Assembly (NCBI GenBank): GCA_030267965.1
Contig: BRYA01000251.1
Span: forward strand, 1 to 27,903
Origin: Triparma columacea
Lineage: Eukaryota; Sar; Bolidophyceae; Parmales; Triparmaceae
Direction: 5' to 3'
DNA: 27,903 nt
Under the pieces are notes generated by a model. That model had not been told where the DNA came from. It saw only the letters and a program-made list of their open reading frames with translations, and did not search any database. Each line of letters opens with the position of its first letter. The stretch's first letter is position 1. Positions 19,334 through 27,903 of this stretch are shown one piece after another. The position numbers and the translations under genes are program-made.

Positions 19334-22300
19334 ATGTCTATTTCGATCAAGGTGGCGATTAGATGGTGAGGGTTTGGGTGCTTATGGCCCGTCGCTGTCC
19401 GAAGTTGGGGTACCCAACATCAAACTGGAATCCCAGTGACCTCTCATGCAGGAAATGGAGTGATGTCCCCACCCGCCTCATCGCGCGAAACTTGTTCCTG
19501 TGCCGTTCTGACCCCTACCCCCCCCCCCCCCCCCTCCCTCCCACTCCGACTCCAGCCGTCCTTTTACGATGGAGGACAAGCTCGGTGTGGAGATGACACA
19601 GAATGGCGAAGAGGAGGGGGAGGTTGAGCTCTTGAATTCAAACTACTCCACCACGCGCTTCCCGTTCTCATACTCTTGGTGGACCGGGTTTAACTACAAA
19701 AATTATGCTCAGTCGAATCTCGACGTTTGCGAGAGGATGAAATTTGTAGGACAGGATGATGTCTATGACTCTGTGGGTCAGAAGATCAAAGCCGACTTAA
19801 TGGACGGAAATGCGGTGGTGCTTTTCGCATACGGTTTGGGCGGAAGCGGGAAGACCTACACCGTCTACGGCCCTGACGCCGCTGACAGTCCTGATGCCTG
19901 GTTCAAGCACTCTGAGCCTCACCACCAATGGGGCCTCTTCCCTCGCCTCGCCTACGATCTCTTCAAGGAGAAGCAGGACGGCTGGAAGTTCAGCATGAAG
20001 TACTTCCAGAACGTCGTCGATATCGTGAGGGATTTGATGTCCCCCATGGCTGAAGAGAAGTCCTACAAGACAGGTATGAGGAAGGACAATGACGGCTTCA
20101 TGAACATTGAATGGTGCCAATCAAGGACTCTGGAGACCTGGGACGACCTGAGAGAGCAGTTCATGAAAAGCAACGCCAAGAAAGTAAGCAGCCCTACGCA
20201 GTTCAACCACCAGAGTACCCGCGGGCACTGCATCTTGACCCTCGAGGTCGAGATGCCCATAAACAGCAAAACTGGCATGAAAGAAAAGAAACGGGTGTAC
20301 GTGTGCGATCTCGCAGGAACGGAGCCCGCCGGAGACCTCTACTACGCAGACTTCCAGAAGACCAAGTACATGGAAGACGGCGAGGAAGTCATTGAGCACA
20401 GGCTCAAGGGTCCCCACAAGGACCAGAGAAAGACGAAGGAACTTCAGGACCAACAAAAGAAAATCAACCTGAGTCTTAGCGAGATGGCTCAGTTCTTCAT
20501 GAAGATGGCAGATGCTGCGAAGAAGAAGAAGCTCAAGCCGGGACAAAGTATCCCGGGATGCAACTCTTACTTCTTGTGCAAGTACCTCAAGGACACCATG
20601 CTTCAGGCGAAGACGTACCTTTTCTGCGCCATTAGGCCGGAGGTGAAGTACCATCCCTACACTTTCGCGACTCTGGGGTTTGCCACGAACGCCAGTGCGA
20701 TCAAGCTCGCCCCCAAGAAGGCCACCGCCAATATAACCGACAACGAGCGCAAGCTCATGGCTGAAATGAAGGACCTCAAGGCCCTTGTCGCCGATCTTCA
20801 GTCGGGTGGAGGGGGGGGGGACGATATGGCCGCCCTTCTCGCCGCGAAGCAGAAGGAGCTTGAGGCAGCCATGGACGGCGAGAATGGGAACATGGCCGAC
20901 GAGGCCCTTAACGAGGCCCTTCTAGCTGTCGAGGCGGCCACGGCCGCCCTCGACAACATCACGAAGAACGATCTCAATGAAGTGAGACATATGGTTAAGC
21001 CTCCCAACCTCCTTAAGCTCACTTGTATGATGTGCACGTGCATGAAGCCTACTGGCGAGACGCTGACCGAGGACTGGCTCGGCAGTAAGAAGATGCTCGG
21101 AGACGCCAAGCTTCTTGAAAAGTTGAAGAACTATCCCAGAGACAAGATCACCGAGGAGATGGCCAAGGGCGCGGAAAAGTACTTAAAAAACAAGGAGCTT
21201 ACCGCCGAGAACTTAGGAAAGGTCAGTAAGGCAGGCCATGGTCTCTATGTTTGGGTTGATGCCATCTTGAAGTACCATAACAGAAAGAAGGAAGGAGCGA
21301 CGACAAGCGACTTAAAGATTGCGAACCAACAGGCTGAGAAACTCAAAACCGATGACATTCTTCAACACCAAATGGCCGCTCTGTCATCTGGTCAGCTCCC
21401 TTTCAATCGTTCTCGCGTCATGGTTGTCGGGCAAGGTAGGGTGGGTAAAACCACGCTCCTCCGTCGCCTCCTCGGCGAGCCATTCAACCCAAACGAGCAG
21501 TCAACCGTCGGCGCCGTAACCCAGGATATTGACGCAAAGGTGAGCAATAGATATACAACAATCCTCTTCGTTCTGCAAAGCGACTAATCCTTCGTTACTG
21601 CCATCTTCGCGATTCGTTTCACTCATCGCAGGCTGTCCGAGAGCAGGAGGGCGTGGACATTTCCCAAGCTGAGACAAGCAATGGCTGGAATTCTATTCTT
21701 GGCGAGGATGATAATGACGAGCACGTCCGGGCTATGAGGAAGGAAGTGGCGAGGCGTGCAAAAGAGAAAAAAATGAAGGAGGAGGAGGAGGAGGAGGAGG
21801 AGGAGGAGGAGGAGAAGGAGGAGGAAGAAGAAGAAGAAGAAGAAGAAAGAGGCAGGGATGCTGCAAAGGAGGGCTTGAATGAGAATGAGGAGAAAGCCAA
21901 GGGGTGGAAGATCGGGAGTGAGCTGACAAAGACAATGTCAGTTACAACATCTGCTGAGGAAGCAATAAGAGTCTGGGCAGAGAAGCACATTGAGGTACAA
22001 GAAATCATGAGAGAGCATGGCTGGCTAAGACCAATGCTCGAGGCTGTTGTTAAGGAGGCAGCCAATGCTTTTGCTCCAGCCCCAACAAGCCCCATCTCCG
22101 ACCCCTCCTCGAAACTTCCCTCCCCCTCTACCAAGCCTGCACCTGCTCCCGCTCCTTCTACCCCTGCTACCTTCCCCGCCCCTTCTGCCCCTGCTCCCTC
22201 CCCCGCACCCAACAACAAACCAACCCGTGAAGAGCAACTGGAGGAGAAGATGAAGGATCTTGGGGACGTGGAACTTGGAGAGGACAATAAGCTACGCCTA

Positions 22301-23417
22301 AGCATCTGGGACTACGGCGGCCAGCGCATCTTCCAGTCCTTCCAGCACCTACTCGTCGTTCGTCGGGCCGTCTACCTGGTCGTCTTCAATATGAAAAGTT
22401 TCCTTGACGCACCACAAAAATCCTTCTCGTTCCTCGACTTTTGGCTGCACACGATTATAATCCACGCTGAAGGCGCCCCTGTCTTCCTCATTGGCACCCG
22501 AGGCGATATGGTAAAGAGCGACGACGACAGGGCAAAGATCTCTCAGATGCTGAAGACCCGATATTCCAAGCTACTTTCCTCGTCTATCACCACCAACACC
22601 GACCAAGATCTTTATTTCTTTCCAGTCGACAATACGTCCTCTGATCCCGCCGACGTCAAGACCTTCCAGAAACTCGCCTCTCTCACCGAGGCCAAGATCT
22701 CCTCTGACAAGCTCCCTCCTCTCCTTTCCTCGAGCTCCTCCACTCCTCTCCCATATATCGACGACAAAGTACCAATTTCGTGGCTGAACTTCTTTGACGA
22801 GCTCCGAAAGCTGGGCGCCGAGAAGGACGATGACGAGGAAGAAAGTGAAACGGAGGAATCTAATCCATACCTTGAAACTGGCCTCGTTCCGACCTCTCAA
22901 AATCCTACAGTCACGGCATTCACCCTCGCGCTCGAGCACAAGGTGTTTGAAGGCCTCTCCACCGAAGAGGAGAAAAAGACCCGCCTCGAAATTGTGCTCA
23001 ATGCTCTCCACGAACTCGGTCTAGTCATTTTCTTCAACAGTAGTACGTCTCTCAAAGCGTACGTAATACTTCAGCCACAGTGGCTCATGGATCAGGTGTG
23101 CTTTGTGATTAGGGATTTCAAGCGCCACCGTCTTCGCAGAGATAAGCGAATCCAGAAAAAGATGCTTGACGAGTGGCTGAACCTTACCGACTCCGGAATT
23201 GCAACAAGTCGTATCTTGGGGGAGCTCTGGGTCGGTCTTGAGGGTGGCCAAGTCAAGTTCTTAATTTCCCTCATGACCAAGCTCGGGCTATTGGTCCCCT
23301 TTAATGAGACTACGGCTAGCTCTTCTCGCTACTTTGCACCAAATCTCGTGACGACGGAGGACGACGACGACGACGACCACAACGATGGCGATGATGGCGA
23401 CGACGACGACAACGACA

Positions 23418-23448
<31 letters not shown>

Positions 23449-26080
23449 CAACGACAATAATAATGATGAAGGTGGCGTACCTTCTGGCACCGAGACCTTC
23501 AACATCGAGTCTTACATGGACGACGCACGTTATCTCCCCAACGGTTTCCTAGAGCGCCTCATCGCCGAGTGTGTGCCGTATGCCACAAACTACACAAGCG
23601 AGAATCCAAGCATATCAATTGATTTCCCCCTCCCTTCTGAGGTCCACGCAAAGGGCAAGATTATGGTGAAGATTGAGGTTCAGGATGGCGACAAGGTTGC
23701 TCTAATTTCCCTTTCGTCCAATGGAAAAGAGATTGTGTGCTCTATTACTCCTCTTGGGGATGGGGATGGGAATGAGTGGAAGCATCATGCCCAACATTTG
23801 ATGGAAAGCGCCGGTGATGTCAACGACGAATTCTTCGAAGGGCGCCTGTCGATGTCGTCTTCGAGGCGCGACGAAGTTGGCGAGATCGGTAATAAGACGA
23901 CGAAGCGGAGTCTCAATGTTATGACACCACAGCAAGAATCTGTCAGGATTGAGAAGGACGAAGAAGGAGTAGAAGCGGAAAAGGACGAAGACGAAGAGAT
24001 GTTCATATTTCTCAAAGAGTGCGGGATCAAGGACAAAAAAGCTTTACTGATTGCAGAAAAGCTTGAAGATGACGGCTATGACGAGGTACAGACTCTCATG
24101 ATTCTTCTCGAGGACAGCGTTGAAGATTTCAAGGAAGCGTTGGAAGAAGCAGGTGAGATGATGGTTAAGAAAGCTTGATTGATTGGAAAGCCTGACAAAC
24201 TGCCATACTGACCCAATTTCGATTCGCTTTTCCATCATTGTAGGAGCCAAGGGAGGATTCTTAATCAAGATAAAGAAGGGTCTAAAGGAGCTTGAAAAGG
24301 TCAAGATAGCAATAAGAAGCAGAAAACCTTACGTCCTCGTGGTTACTGGGGGCAGTGATCTAAACACTGGCGAGGAGACCAACTTGATCGAGAAGGCCTT
24401 CTCTGGCGACAAGAAGAACAGGAAAGCCTTGTTATTGGAGGAGAACAACATCGAAAGTATGACAAAGACAATTTCAGGTGAGGGGGTGAGGGGGTGAGGG
24501 GGTGAGGGGGTGAGGGGACAAATGGCTAACGCAATCACTTCTGTGCTTTCTCCGCTCGCCGCACAGAAAATCGGACCCTTGAGTGCGTCCACTTTGCACT
24601 CCATGGGGCCGTCGGCAAGGCTGACGGAAAGCAAACGGTCGCCATGAAGACGAAAAAGAACGATCCTGACATGAGTACGCCAAGAGAGGTCGGAAATGTG
24701 ATAAAGGCCAGTGGTGGGCATGTCAAAGCTATCATCTTAAATCTTTGCCGAGGCGGGGTGAAGGAGAGTGCAGTGGATTTCATCGGAGGAACCGACTATT
24801 TAATTGGGTGGGAGACAGATGTTGACGACTCTGCGGCTGTCCACTTTAGCGAAGAGTTCTACGCAAGCATCAGAGATGGCGATGAGCTCGAGGTCGCTTT
24901 CTTCCATGCGATCGAAATCTTGAAGAATATACACCGGTGGCAATTTGATCTCGACCCATCTAGCAAAGAGCATAGAAGGGAATTGAAGAATCGGCGCAAC
25001 ACCCAGAAGCGAACAACTCTGAAGATTGCAGGTGTACCGGTTCTTTATAAAAGGAAGGGAGAGGGGGGATTAGAAAAGGTCGAAGAACTCCCAGACGTCA
25101 AGAGGAAAGTAACGTTGAAGAGAGATAGCACATATGCATTTCAAGTTATGATGCTATCGGGGATGCAGGACATCAAGGACAGCCAGAGGAAAATAATAGA
25201 GAAGCTAGACGAATCGATCGACAGCGTGATTACAGCAATGTTTGAAATCGCAGAGTTTGACGTACCGCGCACGTTCGTCATTCTACCATACGAACTTGAA
25301 GAGAGCGAAGAGAGCATAGAGGACGACGGGGAGGGGACGCGGGAGTCAGCTCTTGAGGTTGCGGGGGGGAAACTGGAGAAAGCAACAGGATGGATGTCTA
25401 AACTGACCAGCGTTATGAACGCTGTTTCAGGAGGAAAGGTGACAGAAAAAGTACGCTCTGCGGTGGAGAGTAAGCTCGAGGATACCTTCGCCGATCTGAA
25501 GAGCGATCATTTATACTTGTATTTGATTGACGAGGTAACAGGCAAGCCAGTCACGGGGGATGGTTACCCCTTCCAAATCAAGATTGCAAGCGAAGAGGTA
25601 AGGAAGCTCCTCCCTCTTATGACTTTAGGCCTCAAGGCAATCAGCGCCGCCAATGTTGCCTCAGGGTTAGCCCGCTGTTTCGGAGTGCCTGCGCCCGACC
25701 TGACGCTAGTCGAGGAGACTGCGTCCTCATTCGTTGAATCCATGTCAACCAACAGCAGCGTGGAGAAGTACGATTGTTTACAAAGCGTCGTGGACGAAGG
25801 TTTCGCAAGAGACATTGAGGAATGTGGGGGGAATGAGATGAAGACAAAGCAACTTAGGGGCGCTGCGTTGAAGGATTTTAAGAAATTTCTGAAGGATAAC
25901 GATCCGGAGGGAATGTCGACAGGAGTGTTCTGCGGGCTATCAAGGAGTCAGCGGGACGGACATGTTGTGTGGACACGATTGGACGAGAGGGATATAGTGA
26001 CACGCCCCCTCTCTTCAAGTCAGGTTCACCGGGTGTCAGAGATTAGGGCGATGGAGTCGACGACGGCGACGACAGATTAG
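19334..26080 (+). CDS. kinesin motor / dynein MTBD / Roc-COR / SAM / CHAT protease fusion, 2094 aa
   Basis: Five exons: 19334-19365, 19556-21539, 21632-24152, 24244-24477, 24567-26080 (TAG). All have GTGAG donors and AG acceptors with matching phases. The 32-nt first exon gives MSISIKVAIR; splicing completes the kinesin strand VAIRCRPF, which proves the join. Domains: kinesin motor ~4-400 with P-loop GLGGSGKT 104-111, switch I NHQSTRGH 228-235, switch II DLAGTE ~262-267; coiled coil ~400-482; dynein microtubule-binding domain ~483-590 (NEVRHMVKPPN...KKMLGD...VSKA...VWVDAI); Roc P-loop GQGRVGKT 636-643, then a Glu-rich and Pro/Ala-rich insert, G3 WDYGGQ 897-902, TRGD 960-963; COR ~1045-1415 interrupted by an Asp/Asn run 1246-1283; SAM ~1464-1535; CHAT ~1540-1715 with His 1603 (HFALHG) and Cys 1651 (LNLCRGG); unknown module ~1716-2094. 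Inferred role: GTP-controlled protease on microtubules. Confidence 0.88.
24478..24517 (+). repeat. tandem GTGAGGGG repeat at a splice donor
   Basis: The fourth intron of the fusion gene (24478-24566, 89 bp) opens with five consecutive GTGAGGGG units. Each unit is itself a good 5' splice site. Using a downstream unit would add 8 nt per step, with frame shifts. The first unit keeps the CHAT domain in frame. Confidence 0.9.
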
Positions 26081-26238
26081 GGGAGCATACAGATGAAGGC
26101 CCTAGGAGGGAAAACGCAGAAGAACATCGTATAAGGAGAGGGAGCAAGACAAGGAAGGGAGGGGAAAAGACAATAGAGGAGAATGTGGGAGAAAATAAAT
26201 CTTCACTCTTTTTTTTTCGTTCATCACTCTTCTCCTAG

Positions 26239-26300
26239 ACAACGACGGCAATCTTGTCGACGGCGCCTTCGCCAAGGCGATTGTCGACGACATCTTGTAA
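26239..26300 (+). other. candidate orphan terminal exon
   Basis: A long T/C tract (~26206-26236) ends in CTCCTAG, and is followed by 62 nt that read, in phase 1, NDGNLVDGAFAKAIVDDIL and then TAA. The composition (C/G at third positions) resembles coding sequence, unlike its surroundings. It could be an alternative last exon of the fusion gene. The only phase-matching donor I find is a weak GTCAGG at 26019. It may equally be a relic. Confidence 0.3.
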
Positions 26301-26704
26301 CGACGGCGTTTTTGGGGGGTGCCGGGTGCTCTATTAGGGATCAACAAGGAAACAGAAAGAAGAAAAATGTTCGAAAAGGAGGAGGGGGTGGAGATGTTAA
26401 AGAACGCACTGAGGGGGGGAGAGCTTGGCGTGGAGAGCATGGAGAGGGATGTCTCCAGGAGGGAGAAGGATGTTGAGGGAGCGCAATAGAGACTCAGGGG
26501 GAGTGAGGATGTAGTAGAGGGCAAGGAGAGGAGCATCATTGTCATGATTGAGGTAGTGAGAGGGACATTGGGGTCAAGGAGTTGGGGATAGCTGAGAGGG
26601 AGAGGGATAGGTTTGTCGAGAAGAAATTGAAGGCTATTGAGGACAGTGAGGTTCACATTGAGAGAGAATCGTCATCCTTGCTCTCCGGGGAGAAGGGGGT
26701 CAGG

Positions 26705-26732
26705 GAACACGAGAGAAGGAACACGAGAGAAG
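26705..26732 (+). repeat. perfect 14-bp tandem duplication (frame-breaking)
   Basis: GAACACGAGAGAAG occurs twice head-to-tail (26705-26718, 26719-26732), directly before a TAG. 14 is not a multiple of three, so it shifts the heptad-coding frame. Confidence 0.95.
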
Positions 26733-27787
26733 TAGGGCCTTAGAATTTGAGAAGGAACTTGGGGAGACAAAAAGGACAGTCGTTGAGGAGGAGGGGAGGA
26801 TTGAAAGCAGGCTTGCAGAGTGCAAACTAGGGGAGGATATAATGAGGGATGTTGAGAAGAGGAAAGAGGAGGTGGAGGGAAGGGAGAGAGAAGTTGCAGA
26901 GGAAGAGTCCAGGGCAAAGGAGGAAGTATCAAGGATGAGAGCTGAGGCAGAGAGGGTGAGGGAGATAGACAAGGAGGAGATCAAGAAGCTCAGGGAGGAA
27001 GAGGACATGATAATTGGGGAGAAGTTTGAGTGGGAGGGGAAGAGGGGGGAGGTTGGAAGGGTCATTGTGGTGGAAAGGGAGGAGGTTGAGGGGCTGAGGG
27101 AGGAGAGAGAAGCTCGGGAAGATGAAGAAGTGCAAGTAAGAGGAAATGTTTTTGATGGCACTCTTGGAGGAAAAGGAGAGCATGGAGAGGGAGGATGTGG
27201 AGGGCAGGTGAAAGAAGGAGGAGGCCAAGAGGCTGTTGGAGGCAGGCATGAGGAGGATGGAGGGTGGTAGAGATTGGGGAGAGGCTGTAGGAGTTAAAGG
27301 AGAAGAAGGAAGAGTGTGAGAAACTTAGGGAAATGCTGGACTGGATGAAGGCTGAGATGGGAGGGTAGGTGAGAGAGGAAGGGTGAAGAGAGGAGGGGGG
27401 GGAACAGGGAGGACTGGGAGGATAGGGTTAGGAGGGAGATGATGTAGATTGCGGAGGAGGGGGAGAAGGTCAGGGTGGTGAGAGAGAAGGGCGAGAGATT
27501 TCAGAGGGAGGCATAGGAGGAGAAGGAGAGGTGGGAAAGGGAGAGTGAGAGTGAGGAAAGGGAAAGAATGAGAGAGCTCAGGATAGAGAAGGACAAGGAG
27601 AGGAGAGAGGTGGGGAGTTGGAAAGGAGGATCAAGGAAGTAGAATGGAAGGCAGTGAGGAAGAGGAGGAGGCAAGAGGGCAAGAGGGAGAGAAGGAAAGA
27701 GGAGAATGCATTGGAGGGAGAGAGAGAGAGAGAGAGTGCAAGGACAAGGAAGGGATGGTAAGCAAGAGGGAGAGAGTATGCAAGGAG

Positions 27788-27815
27788 ATTGATAGGAGGT
27801 TATTGATAGGAGGTT
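27788..27815 (+). repeat. perfect 14-bp tandem duplication (second)
   Basis: ATTGATAGGAGGTT occurs twice head-to-tail (27788-27801, 27802-27815) in the decayed coiled-coil region. It has the same length as the duplication at 26705 but an unrelated sequence. Confidence 0.95.
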
Positions 27816-27903
27816 TACAGCAAAGAAGGAAGAGGTTGTTGAATAGTTAGTTGAAGGTGGAGGGAAGAGAGAGAGAGGGGGGATGTGGTGAAGGAAGGCA
27901 GTT

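Larger units (their letters stand above)
26367..27903 (+). pseudogene. decayed coiled-coil gene, running off the window
   Basis: From ATG 26367 the plus strand encodes Lys/Glu/Arg-rich heptad sequence (MFEKEEGVEMLKNAL; VKELGIAERERDRFVEKK; MRDVEKRKEEVEGREREVAEEE) but hops between frames and meets many TAG/TGA codons, the first at ~26487. One frame break coincides with a perfect 14-bp tandem duplication at 26705-26732: the frame before the duplication continues in register if one copy is discounted. A second 14-bp duplication is at 27788-27815. Several stops look like single changes from AAG or GAG. The longest intact piece is 26842-27270 (142 aa). No splice sites rescue the frame. The parent family cannot be named. 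Noncoding purine-rich repeat DNA is the alternative. Confidence 0.5.

Noticed and set aside
21780..21850. GAG/GAA run as a regulatory or CRISPR-like repeat
   Set aside because: It is a simple trinucleotide repeat encoding Glu within a confirmed exon. There are no spacers or palindromes.
21619..22305. 228-aa minus-strand frame rich in Ser
   Set aside because: It is the complement of the Glu-repeat and Pro/Ala-repeat segments of the fusion gene.
26102..26656. 184-aa minus-strand Leu/Ser/Pro-rich frame
   Set aside because: It is the reverse complement of the purine-rich decayed coiled-coil region, with no recognisable domain.

Overview
The window reads as nuclear DNA of a eukaryotic alga. Evidence: spliceosomal introns of 65-269 bp with GTGAG-type donors and pyrimidine-rich acceptors, a cytosolic 60S ribosomal protein uL18/L5, a mitochondrial plant-type P5C dehydrogenase (ALDH12), a protein whose N-terminus looks like a secondary-plastid bipartite presequence (signal peptide followed by Phe), and cytoskeletal motor domains. 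Small dense genes, long G-runs and this gene mix fit a photosynthetic stramenopile, perhaps a bolidophyte. That placement is inference; no marker gene here fixes the taxon.

Layout. 298-1044 (+) is an unrecognised Glu/Gly-rich protein, convergent with a REX1-B-like protein at 1131-2069 (-). That gene is divergent, 34 bp apart, from a putative plastid-targeted protein at 2104-2841 (+), which converges on RPL5 at 2964-3887 (-). 4774-10218 (-) is a seven-exon gene for a 1602-aa tandem channel: two complete six-helix voltage-gated K+-channel repeats, each with a GYGD filter and a degenerate cyclic-nucleotide-binding-like domain. 11093-14799 (+) encodes a 1204-aa protein dense in SUMO-acceptor consensus sites and SUMO-interacting motifs. 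14879-16630 (-) is a proline-rich coiled-coil protein. 17106-18994 (+) is P5C dehydrogenase with a minisatellite in its single intron.

The most striking locus is 19334-26080 (+). I assemble it from five exons whose splice phases all agree, giving a 2094-aa protein with this order: kinesin motor, coiled coil, dynein-type microtubule-binding domain, Roc GTPase (split by a ~210-residue low-complexity insert), COR, SAM, CHAT caspase-like protease, and an unrecognised C-terminal module. This would put two unrelated microtubule-binding modules, a ROCO GTPase switch and a protease on one chain. I know of no described protein with this architecture and regard it as the candidate undescribed system. 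Downstream, 26367 to the window end is a decayed coiled-coil gene with stops and frameshifts, two of them tied to perfect 14-bp tandem duplications.

The genes do not form an operon or a single pathway; this is an ordinary eukaryotic neighbourhood with two or three unusual large proteins. Exon junctions were deduced by eye from reading frame, GT/AG sites and family motifs. No transcript or database evidence was available.
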